From JAIPEI01 sp964443135 (GTDB lineage Bacteria > Desulfobacterota > DSM-4660 > Desulfatiglandales > HGW-15), in NCBI GenBank assembly GCA_964443135.1, contig CAYUBQ010000011.1, positions 22,844-86,843 on the forward strand: 64,000 nucleotides of DNA, read 5' to 3'. Numbering within the stretch: the first letter of the stretch is position 1; each line of letters opens with the position of its first letter. The notes under the pieces were generated by a model, which was given only the letters and a program-made list of their open reading frames with translations, was not told where the DNA came from and made no database searches. The position numbers and the translations under genes were made by a program. Shown here piece by piece: positions 43,937 through 51,464 of this stretch.

Positions 43937-45865
43937 TTGATTTCATACGTCAAGAAGCACCTCTGGATGAAGCTCATGAGCGCCCTCGTTCTCGTTCTGG
44001 TCCTGGTGATCGGAGCGATTCTGTTCCTGAGCATCCGGCACCAGAACGCGCTGATCCGAAACCAGATGCGCGTCGAGTTCCAACGGTTGTCCGAATCGAT
44101 CGAAGGGGGCATGGACGACGCCCTGGCCATGGGGAACAACGACGTGGTGCGCCAGCAGTTCCGGCGCCTCAGCGAAAAGCTGCCGGGGGTGGAGGCTCAC
44201 GTGGTCAACTACGCCGGGAAGGTCTCCTTTTCCACCGATCCAAAGGCCGTCGGAAACGGCATGGAAGGATTGATCCACAACGAAGGGGCGCGCGACGCCT
44301 TTCGAGGGTCCCTCCGAACCGGTCGCACCTCCGGAGACCCTTTCCGGGAGATCGACGAGCAAGGACCCCATCTGGTCTCTTTCCGGCCGATCGGAAACGA
44401 GAAGCGATGCTTTCATTGCCACGGCGAGTCGAGAGAGATCCTGGGCGGCCTCCTCCTCAAGGCCTCCACCTCCGAGGCCGCAGAAGCCGTGCGCGGCGCG
44501 AGAAACACCAGCATCGTGCTCGGCGCGCTGGGCCTCGGGATCCTCATTCTCGTAACCTTTTTCATCACTCGAAGGGTCATCGAGCGGCCCATTCGCAACA
44601 CGGTGGCCATGCTCCGGGACATCGCAGAGGGCGAGGGGGACCTGACCGGACGCCTGCAGGTCGTCTCGGGCGACGAGATGGGGCAGCTGGCCGCCTCGTT
44701 CAACACCTTCATGGACAAGCTCCAGGACATGGTCCGGCAGATCGTCCGAAACATCGTGCAGCTCAACGGATCCTCCGAAGAGCTGTCGTCCATCTCCGAG
44801 GAGATGAACGCCAAGGCCGGAGAGATGAACCAGCAGTCCGGGAGCGCGGCGGACGCGGCCGAGCAGACCGCACAGAGAATCAAAAGCATGGCGGGCGCCG
44901 CCGACGAGGTGAGCGTCCAGGTGGCCACCGTGGCCTCCTCGTCGAACCAGGTTTCCTCGAGCATGAAAGAAATGGGTGAGGCCACGGACCACGTTTCCAA
45001 CAATCTGGCCACGGTCGCCGCCGCGGCCGAGCAGATGTCCTCCTCCGTAAACACCGTGGCCACGGCCATCGAGGAGATGTACGCCTCTCTCAACGAGGTG
45101 GCGAAGAACTCCAGCCGGGGCGCTTCCGTGACCCAGAACGCCTCGGACAGCGCCGATCGAACCTCGACCATCGTGAACGGTCTCGGCAGCTCCGCCCAGG
45201 AGATCGGAGACGTTGTGGACCTGATCCGGGGAATCGCCGCCCAGACGAACCTCCTGGCCCTCAACGCCACCATCGAGGCGGCGGGGGCCGGAGAGGCGGG
45301 AAAGGGATTCGCCGTGGTGGCCAACGAGGTCAAGGAGCTCGCACGACAGACCGCAAAGGCGACCGAAGACATCCGGGGGAGGGTGGAAGGCATCCAGGTG
45401 AACACGAAGTCGGCCGTCGAGGCGATCGAATCCATCGTCAAGGTGATCGCGGAAATCAACGCCATCATGGGTACCATCGCCTCCGCCGTGGAAGAGCAGA
45501 CGGCCACCACGAACGAAATCTCCAAGAGCCTTTCCGAATCGGCCTCGGCGGCCACCTCCGTGTCGGAGAACGTCCACGTGGCCGCCGAGCACGCCTCGGC
45601 CACGTCCAACCACGTCCAGATGGTGATCGACTCCGAGTTCGAGGTGACCAGGAGCCTGGAGGAGCTCTCCGGCAGCGCCCAATCCATCGCCGGGGATGCC
45701 GGAGAAGCTGCGGCCTCGACGGACACCGTCACCCGAAGCGTCGCGGGGGTGAACACCGCCTCCTCGTTTACGGCCGAACGGGCGGAAAAGGTGCACGCCT
45801 CCTCCGACCGCCTCGCCGATCTGGCCAAGGAGCTGGACGCCATGGTCAAGCAGTTCATCGTCTGA
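43937..45865 (+). CDS. Methyl-accepting chemotaxis protein with periplasmic c-type heme motif
   Basis: A 642-aa receptor. Membrane helix 1 spans about 10-32 and helix 2 about 192-217, bracketing a 160-residue periplasmic sensor. That sensor contains CFHCH at residues 158-162, a CxxCH c-type heme attachment site near its end. Comparable heme-c receptor sensors are known in Geobacter and are thought to sense redox or gases. HAMP (about 218-272) and a signalling domain with the same IAAQTNLLALNATIEAAGAG tip follow. Translation starts at TTG 43937 with GGGAGG eight bases upstream; the earlier TTG at 43898 lies inside a repeat and is unlikely. Confidence 0.9.
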   Translation: MISYVKKHLWMKLMSALVLVLVLVIGAILFLSIRHQNALIRNQMRVEFQRLSESIEGGMDDALAMGNNDVVRQQFRRLSEKLPGVEAHVVNYAGKVSFSTDPKAVGNGMEGLIHNEGARDAFRGSLRTGRTSGDPFREIDEQGPHLVSFRPIGNEKRCFHCHGESREILGGLLLKASTSEAAEAVRGARNTSIVLGALGLGILILVTFFITRRVIERPIRNTVAMLRDIAEGEGDLTGRLQVVSGDEMGQLAASFNTFMDKLQDMVRQIVRNIVQLNGSSEELSSISEEMNAKAGEMNQQSGSAADAAEQTAQRIKSMAGAADEVSVQVATVASSSNQVSSSMKEMGEATDHVSNNLATVAAAAEQMSSSVNTVATAIEEMYASLNEVAKNSSRGASVTQNASDSADRTSTIVNGLGSSAQEIGDVVDLIRGIAAQTNLLALNATIEAAGAGEAGKGFAVVANEVKELARQTAKATEDIRGRVEGIQVNTKSAVEAIESIVKVIAEINAIMGTIASAVEEQTATTNEISKSLSESASAATSVSENVHVAAEHASATSNHVQMVIDSEFEVTRSLEELSGSAQSIAGDAGEAAASTDTVTRSVAGVNTASSFTAERAEKVHASSDRLADLAKELDAMVKQFIV

Positions 45866-45955
45866 CGGCTTCGCACGAACCTGCTCAGCCGGCGCGGGCG
45901 ATTCTGTCACCATTGCCCATCCCTATCCGCCGGAGGTCCTCGACGCTCTCCGGCT
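45862..45955 (+). repeat. R1 repeat, diverged copy after the heme receptor gene
   Basis: TGACGGCTTCGCACGAACCT matches the R1 left end and starts within the receptor stop codon; CGGAGGTCCTCGACGCTC aligns with the R1 interior. It is the only copy in the window oriented with, not against, the downstream gene. Confidence 0.6.
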
Positions 45956-45974
45956 CGGAAAGAGGTAGATCTTT

Positions 45975-46376
45975 ATGAACATCCTGATTGTCGACGATCA
46001 ATCCACCATGCGCACCCTCATCCGGGGCATGCTCGGGAAAATGGGCTTCGTTTCCCTGGACGAGGCCGATGATGGGGACGTCGCCCTGAACAAGATCAAA
46101 CAGGAAACCTACGACCTGGTCATATCCGATGTGCACATGCCCAGGATGAGCGGCCTGGAGTTCTTGAAGCAGGCCAGAAGCATCGAGGCCCTGAGTCGCG
46201 TTCCGTTCCTGATGGTGACGACGGAAAGCGGCAAGAGCGCTGTGCTGGAAGCCATCAAGCTCAAGGTAAACGGGTACATCGTCAAACCCTTCACACCGGA
46301 AACCCTCCAGGAAAAGCTTTCCAGGATGGGGATCTCTCCGCCCCGGGAACCGGACGGGGGGACGAAGGGGGAATAA
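45975..46376 (+). CDS. cheY: Chemotaxis response regulator CheY
   Basis: A 133-aa single receiver domain. Acidic pocket in NILIVDDQSTMR, phosphorylation Asp in ISDVHMPRMSG (about residue 54), Thr in LMVTTES and Lys in VKPFTPE. Lies behind the receptors and is presumably phosphorylated by CheA to act on the flagellar switch. A ribosome-binding site AGAGG precedes the ATG. Confidence 0.93.
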   Translation: MNILIVDDQSTMRTLIRGMLGKMGFVSLDEADDGDVALNKIKQETYDLVISDVHMPRMSGLEFLKQARSIEALSRVPFLMVTTESGKSAVLEAIKLKVNGYIVKPFTPETLQEKLSRMGISPPREPDGGTKGE

Positions 46377-46398
46377 CGGTCCACGGAGAGGAGCCAGC

Positions 46399-46647
46399 AT
46401 GCAGTCGGAGAAACAGTTCGTCCAGCACCTGAGGAGCCGGTTTCTTGATGCGGTGAACAATCACCTGACGCAGATCCAGATGCCCGACCTCGGCGACTAT
46501 TACGACACCAAGGAGTCCCTGATCGAGATGCTCACCGCGGAGGCCCGGTATCTCCAGGAGAAACGGGACGTCATTCTCTCGGAGATCAACGCCTACCTTT
46601 CGGCGCATGACCATCGGGCCGCTCGCGGGCCGGGACGACGATCGTGA
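46399..46647 (+). CDS. Unknown 82-aa protein inside the chemotaxis operon
   Basis: Small charged helical protein, starting MQSEKQFVQHLRSRF and ending in a basic tail RAARGPGRRS. No membrane segment and no recognised domain. The ATG has GGAGAGGAG upstream; the stop overlaps the GTG of cheB (GTGA), so it is translationally coupled to cheB. This suggests a chemotaxis-related role, for example as an adaptor, but there is no sequence evidence for one. Confidence 0.7.
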   Translation: MQSEKQFVQHLRSRFLDAVNNHLTQIQMPDLGDYYDTKESLIEMLTAEARYLQEKRDVILSEINAYLSAHDHRAARGPGRRS

Positions 46648-47822
46648 CGGAACGCCTCGACATCTTGATCGTGGATGACAATCCGGTCTATCGAAAGTTC
46701 CTGGCGCGTGTGATTGGGGACATCGAGGGAGTGGAGATCGTCTCCCCCGCGGCCACGGGAGCCATCGCTCTGAAACGCATGCAGCGGAGCCCGGTGGACC
46801 TGGTCCTCCTGGACCTGCACATGCCGGAGATGAGCGGCCTGGAAACCCTGCACCGCATCCGCAGGGACCACCCGGAGGTCGGGGTGATCATGATCAGCGG
46901 GGAGTTCGCCCCGGACGCGGACGTGGTGGTCAAGGCCCTCGAGCAGGGGGCCCTCGACTTCCTTCCCAAGGCCCCCCTGGACCCGGGCAACACCGTGCTG
47001 GCCCTCAGGAAGCATCTGGTGACGCTGTTCCACCAGTTCCAGGGAAGGAGGAACCTGAACCGGGCCAGACAAATCGCCTCCCGGGGGCCGGGACGGCCGC
47101 TCCGGCCCGAGCCCTCCCGGGCGTGCACGGCCCCCGGACAGGGCAAGCGGTCGGGCACGACGGTCCCGGCGCCGCTTCCCTTTCCCGCCTCCACCCGGAG
47201 TCAGCCGGGGAAAATCGACGTGGTGGTCATCGGCACGTCGACCGGCGGGCCGAACGCGCTGAGCGAGGTCATCCCCAGGCTCCCGGGGAACCTGGGCGTT
47301 CCCATCCTCGTCGTCCAGCACATGCCCTCCTTCCTCACCCACTCCCTCGCCAAGAGCCTGAACGACAAATCGGCCCTGCAGGTCCACGAGGCCGTGGAGG
47401 GCGAACCCCTCGAGGCCGACACGGTGTACGTGGCCCCGGGAGGAAGGCACCTCCAGGTGAAGTCGGGCCCCGCGGAGCGGGGTGCCGCGCGCAGGCGGTT
47501 TCTCAGACTGGGGGACGCCCCCCCCGAGAACAGCGTCCGGCCCTCCGCGGACGTCCTGTTTCGGAGCGTGGCCGAGGCCTTCGACGGCCGCGTTCTCGCC
47601 GTGATCATGACCGGGATGGGCAACGACGGCATGAAGGGGGTGCAGGCCCTCAAGTCCGGCGGTTGCTACTGCATCACCCAGACCGCGGGCACCTGTGTCG
47701 TCTACGGCATGCCGCGGGCCGTCGACGAGGCCGGGCTGTCGGACGAGAGCGCAGATCTGGACGCCCTGGCGGGACGGATCGAAGCGTTGATCGGGGTTTC
47801 GGCCGGGAGGAGAATCTCGTGA
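46644..47822 (+). CDS. cheB: Protein-glutamate methylesterase CheB
   Basis: A 392-aa enzyme that removes methyl groups from receptor glutamates. Receiver domain: VDDNPVYR and Asp57 in LLDLHMPEMSG. Linker (about 140-185) is Arg/Pro-rich. Methylesterase triad: Ser in GTSTGGPNAL (about 199), His in VVQHMPSF and Asp in MTGMGNDGMKG. GTG start, coupled to the 82-aa gene, and GTG-coupled to cheR downstream. Confidence 0.95.
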   Translation: MTERLDILIVDDNPVYRKFLARVIGDIEGVEIVSPAATGAIALKRMQRSPVDLVLLDLHMPEMSGLETLHRIRRDHPEVGVIMISGEFAPDADVVVKALEQGALDFLPKAPLDPGNTVLALRKHLVTLFHQFQGRRNLNRARQIASRGPGRPLRPEPSRACTAPGQGKRSGTTVPAPLPFPASTRSQPGKIDVVVIGTSTGGPNALSEVIPRLPGNLGVPILVVQHMPSFLTHSLAKSLNDKSALQVHEAVEGEPLEADTVYVAPGGRHLQVKSGPAERGAARRRFLRLGDAPPENSVRPSADVLFRSVAEAFDGRVLAVIMTGMGNDGMKGVQALKSGGCYCITQTAGTCVVYGMPRAVDEAGLSDESADLDALAGRIEALIGVSAGRRIS

Positions 47823-48673
47823 CCCTGTCCATCAGCACAAACGAGTTTTTCCTGCTTCGGAGGTACATCGAGGAGCAGTGCGGTATCCACCTGGGGGACG
47901 ACAAGTCCTACCTGGTTCAGAACCGGTTGTCGAATCTCGTCCGGGAGTGCGGCTGCAGCAGCTTCGGCGAGTTCTACCACAGGATTCGCTACGCTCCCCA
48001 GTCAAGCACCCTCGAGGACGCGGTCCTGGATGCCATCGCGACGAACGAGACGCTCTGGTTTCGCGACCGGCACCCGTTCCGGGTCCTCGGGGAGTCTGTC
48101 CTTCCCCGCCTCGGCGGGGAGATCGCGGCGGGGCGGCGGGAGCGGATCGCCATCTGGTCGGCGGCCTGTTCCACGGGCCAGGAGCCCTACTCCATTGCGA
48201 TGACCGCCCTGGATTTCGCTCCCGGGAACGCGGGAGAGGGGGGCTGGGAACAGAGGGTCCGAATCACGGCCACCGACGTGTCCAACAAGTCCCTCGCAGC
48301 GGCAAGGGAGGGGCGGTACTTCGAAGCGGCCATCCGTCGGGGATTGCCGGCCGCCCACCTTCGCAGGTACTTCCGGAAGTTGGAAAACCGGTGGGTGATC
48401 GATGACCGGGTCCGGAAGATGATCTCCTTCATCCGGTACAACCTGAAGAACGCCCCGCCGAGGACGTTCGGCTCCTTCGACGTGGTCTTTCTGCGCAACG
48501 TGATCATTTACTTCTCGGACGAGTTCAAGCGGGCTCTCTTCGAAAAGGTGGCCCGTCTCATGAGCCCCAGGGGGGTGCTGTTTCTCGGCACGGGCGAGAC
48601 CACCAGCGGCTACACGGACGCCTTCGAGGTCGTCGAGGACGCCGGATACATCTACTATCGGGTCCGGCCCTGA
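47819..48673 (+). CDS. cheR: Chemotaxis protein methyltransferase CheR
   Basis: SAM-dependent methyltransferase of receptor glutamates, 284 aa. N-terminal helical CheR_N domain (about 1-70), ATNETLWFRD substrate loop, SAM motif WSAACSTGQEPYSIA, and FLRNVIIYF. GTG start at 47819 overlaps the cheB stop. With cheB it gives the adaptation pair; no cheD or cheC is present here. Confidence 0.95.
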   Translation: MTLSISTNEFFLLRRYIEEQCGIHLGDDKSYLVQNRLSNLVRECGCSSFGEFYHRIRYAPQSSTLEDAVLDAIATNETLWFRDRHPFRVLGESVLPRLGGEIAAGRRERIAIWSAACSTGQEPYSIAMTALDFAPGNAGEGGWEQRVRITATDVSNKSLAAAREGRYFEAAIRRGLPAAHLRRYFRKLENRWVIDDRVRKMISFIRYNLKNAPPRTFGSFDVVFLRNVIIYFSDEFKRALFEKVARLMSPRGVLFLGTGETTSGYTDAFEVVEDAGYIYYRVRP

Positions 48674-48763
48674 GCCGGCTCCCGTCCGGGAAAAGCCTTC
48701 CGGTCCCTTCCGGAAGGGAAAGTCCGCTCCCGGCAACACAACGTTTTGGGAGGACTCTTTCCG

Positions 48764-49141
48764 ATGGGCAACGAACGAAGAAGCAAAACCCGGGTGCGAT
48801 TCGAAACCCGGGTGGTGGTCCGAACGGACGACGCCGAGGTCACGGCTCGAGCCGGTTCCAGGGACGTGAGCCTGCAAGGCCTCTACGTCACCACGGACAA
48901 GCGCCTTCCGGAAGGGACCCCCTGCGAGGTGGAGATCCGCCTGACCGGGACCTCCATTCGGCTCTCCATTCATGCGGAAGGGCGCGTCGCCCGCAGCGAC
49001 GCGAGGGGCCTGGGCATCGAGTTCGACTCCTTCGACCCGGACAGCTACTTTCACCTCCGAAACCTCGTGATGTACAACAGCGAGGATCCCGAGGCCATCG
49101 AACGGGAAGAGCGGCTTCGATTCGTCTCGGCCGAAGCATGA
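48764..49141 (+). CDS. PilZ-domain protein
   Basis: A 125-aa single-domain protein. The c-di-GMP-binding signature is visible as ERRSKTRVRF (RxxxR) and DVSLQGLYV (D/NxSxxG) about 30 residues later, and the conserved Gly-Ile-Glu-Phe strand at the end. It probably links c-di-GMP to the chemotaxis/motility system at whose end it sits, or to another output. ATG 48764 has GGGAGG ten bases upstream; a TTG six codons upstream is a less likely start. Confidence 0.88.
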   Translation: MGNERRSKTRVRFETRVVVRTDDAEVTARAGSRDVSLQGLYVTTDKRLPEGTPCEVEIRLTGTSIRLSIHAEGRVARSDARGLGIEFDSFDPDSYFHLRNLVMYNSEDPEAIEREERLRFVSAEA

Positions 49142-49195
49142 TGGAGGAACCCCTTCGCACCCTTCCTCCCTCCGGGGAACGATCCCAAGATCGCC

Positions 49196-49224
49196 TTGTG
49201 ATCGATCCGGCGCTGTGCTAGATT
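49196..49224 (+). promoter_or_regulatory. Sigma-70-like promoter for gltX
   Basis: TTGTGA, 17-bp spacer, TAGATT with an extended TGC. A perfect 12-bp palindrome CTCACCGGTGAG (49228-49239) follows immediately and could be an operator or a leader hairpin. The start codon of gltX is about 200 bp downstream, leaving a long leader that contains an R2 element. Confidence 0.5.
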
Positions 49225-49270
49225 CGCCTCACCGGTGAGACAAGCCCCACCCTTTTTACCGTGAGAATTC

Positions 49271-49356
49271 CCGTCGATGGGCCGGGCGTAGGGCGGCATT
49301 TCATATGCCGCCGCAAGCTTTGCGACAAGCACGGCGGGGTGGTAACCCCCGCCCGC
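49271..49356 (-). repeat. R2 two-hairpin element, inverted copy in the gltX leader
   Basis: Reverse-complement match to the element at 37971-38060, including GGCGGCAT / ATGCCGCC (49292-49312) and a GGCGGGGT hairpin partly decayed to the right. CCGGGCGTAGGGCGGC and GCGACAAGCACGGCGGG are near-identical between the copies. It would be transcribed as part of the gltX 5' leader. Confidence 0.85.
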
Positions 49357-49427
49357 GGCGGCCGAGCGGGGGTTCCCGAAGCCGTCAAATGCCTGTTGCG
49401 TCTCGATGCCCATCAGGAGCGTGCCTC

Positions 49428-50849
49428 ATGTCATCCGAACCCGTCGTGACCCGTTTTCCGCCCAGCCCCACGGGGTACCTGCACATCGGGGGGGCCAGAA
49501 CCGCCCTGTTCAACTGGCTTTACGCCCGGCAGAACCGGGGGACCTTCATCCTCCGCATCGAAGACACGGACACCCGGAGGTCCAGCGGGGAGGCCACGCG
49601 CGCCATCCTCGAGTCCATGGAGTGGCTCGGCCTGGACTGGGACCAGGGACCCTTCTTCCAGAGCCGGAGGACCGAGCTTTACGAGGCGTTCATTCAGCGC
49701 CTTCTCGAGACCGGCCGGGCCTACCACTGCCACTGCAGCCCGGAGGTCCTGGAGAGGAAGCGGGAGGAGGCCCGCTCCCGCGGCGCCAAGCCCAAGTACG
49801 ACGGCACCTGCCGGGACCTGGGCCTGGAACCGGCACCGGGCTCCGTGGTCCGGCTGAGGTCGCCCGAGACCGGGAGGACCGTGTTCCAGGACGCCGTCAA
49901 GGGCTCGATCGCGGTGGACAACGAGGAGCTGGACGACCCGATCTTGAAACGCTCCGACGGAAGCCCCACCTACCACCTGGCCGTGGTGGCGGACGACATC
50001 ACACTGGGGGTGAACACCGTGATCCGCGGCGACGATCACGTGAACAACACGCCGCGCCAGATCATGATCTACCAGGCCCTGGGAGAGCCGCTTCCCCTGT
50101 ACGCACACGTCCCCATGATCCTGGGTCCGGATCGGACGCGCCTCAGCAAGCGTCACGGCGCCACCTCCGTGCTGGCCTACCGGGAGATGGGATACCTTCC
50201 CCAGGCCCTGCTGAACGCGCTGGCCCGCCTCGGCTGGTCTTACGGGGACCAGGAGAAGTTCACCCTCGACGAGCTCGTCGAGAAGTTCAGCCTGGACCGG
50301 GTCGGAACGTCCGCCGGCGTCTTCAACGCGGAGAAGCTACTGGACCTGAACGCCCGGTACATCCGCGAGACCGACTCCGGGGAGCTGGCCGGCCTGCTCC
50401 TGCCCTTCCTGAAGGAGCGCGGCCTGGAGGGGCTCGACCGTGACAAGGTGGTGCGGGCCGTGGACACCCTGAAGGCACGGAGCCGCACGCTCCAGGAGAT
50501 GGCGGAAGGGGCCGCGTTCTACTTCCAGGAGACCCTGTCCTACGAGGAAAAAGGGGACCGCAAGTTCCTCGAGCCGAACGTGCTGGAGCATTTGGCCGAG
50601 CTCAGGGACCGGCTTTCGGCCTGCTCCGATTTCAGCGAGAAGGGACTGGAAGCGCTCTTCTCGAGCTATCTCGAGGAGAAGGGGATCAAGCTGGGGAAGG
50701 TTGCACAGCCCCTCCGGGTCGCCCTGACCGGGAAGACGGCCAGCCCCGGTCTCTTCGAGGTGATGGGCGTCCTGGGACGGGACGAGGTGGTCCGGAGAAT
50801 CGACGCGGCCGTGAAGCACATCCAGGCGAAGGAGCCCGGGGACGCCTGA
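49428..50849 (+). CDS. gltX: Glutamyl-tRNA synthetase
   Basis: A 473-aa class Ib synthetase. PPSPTGYLHIGGARTA carries the HIGH-like motif, DTDTRRS follows, and the KMSKS-like loop is LSKRHGATSV. The anticodon-binding helical domain fills the C-terminal third. ATG 49428 has CAGGAG upstream; the frame is open further back through the leader but that part contains the R2 repeat. Confidence 0.97.
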   Translation: MSSEPVVTRFPPSPTGYLHIGGARTALFNWLYARQNRGTFILRIEDTDTRRSSGEATRAILESMEWLGLDWDQGPFFQSRRTELYEAFIQRLLETGRAYHCHCSPEVLERKREEARSRGAKPKYDGTCRDLGLEPAPGSVVRLRSPETGRTVFQDAVKGSIAVDNEELDDPILKRSDGSPTYHLAVVADDITLGVNTVIRGDDHVNNTPRQIMIYQALGEPLPLYAHVPMILGPDRTRLSKRHGATSVLAYREMGYLPQALLNALARLGWSYGDQEKFTLDELVEKFSLDRVGTSAGVFNAEKLLDLNARYIRETDSGELAGLLLPFLKERGLEGLDRDKVVRAVDTLKARSRTLQEMAEGAAFYFQETLSYEEKGDRKFLEPNVLEHLAELRDRLSACSDFSEKGLEALFSSYLEEKGIKLGKVAQPLRVALTGKTASPGLFEVMGVLGRDEVVRRIDAAVKHIQAKEPGDA

Positions 50850-50921
50850 CTCCCGTCGCGCGCCGGGCCGTAGAGTCTTCACCGCGACCGTCCCTCCCCG
50901 GAGGCTCCAAAGAGACATCCC

Positions 50922-51389
50922 ATGTTGAACGCGATCCGGCGGCTGTTCGGCCCGGCGAAAGACCGCTCGAAAACCGGGGACACCCGTTCGGACGATGTCC
51001 GGGTGGCCGCGTGTGCCCTCCTCATCGAGGCCGCCACCACCGACGGCGATTTTTCCGGGGATGAGCGCGAGGCCGTCTTTGCCGCGGTTCGAGACGGCCT
51101 CGGCGTCCCGGAGTCGGAGATCAAAGCCGTTCTCGATACCGCCCGCGCCGAGCTCGAGGGGAGCATCGATCTCTGGCAGTTCACCCACCTCGTCAATCGC
51201 AACGCCACCGTTGCGGAGAAGGAACGCATCCTGGAGCTGGTCTGGCAGGTGGTCCTGGCCGACCTCCGCATCGACAAGCACGAGGACTATCTGGCCCGCA
51301 AGCTGGCCGAGCTGCTCCGGCTGGACCACCGGCAGATGATCGAGGCCAAGCTTCGAGCCCGGGAGCAGGCGCAGTCCCGTCAACCCTGA
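50922..51389 (+). CDS. TerB-family protein
   Basis: A 155-aa helical protein matching the TerB/DUF fold: ACALLIEAATTDGDFSGDE at the start of the domain and a repeat-like VLADLRIDKHEDYLARKLA near the end, where acidic residues could bind metal. TerB domains occur in tellurite resistance but mostly in unlinked, uncharacterised proteins such as this. No ter operon is nearby. Stands between gltX and the divergent FGE-like locus, convergent with the latter. Confidence 0.82.
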   Translation: MLNAIRRLFGPAKDRSKTGDTRSDDVRVAACALLIEAATTDGDFSGDEREAVFAAVRDGLGVPESEIKAVLDTARAELEGSIDLWQFTHLVNRNATVAEKERILELVWQVVLADLRIDKHEDYLARKLAELLRLDHRQMIEAKLRAREQAQSRQP

Positions 51390-51464
51390 ACCGGACGGGA
51401 ATCGGGACGACGCCAGGCCGCCCGCGGCGGTCCGGGCTGTGATGCATGCGCGGAGGAGGTTCGT

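Noticed and set aside
50922..51389. Tellurite-resistance function for the TerB-like protein
   Set aside because: No other ter genes; TerB domains occur widely outside tellurite resistance.
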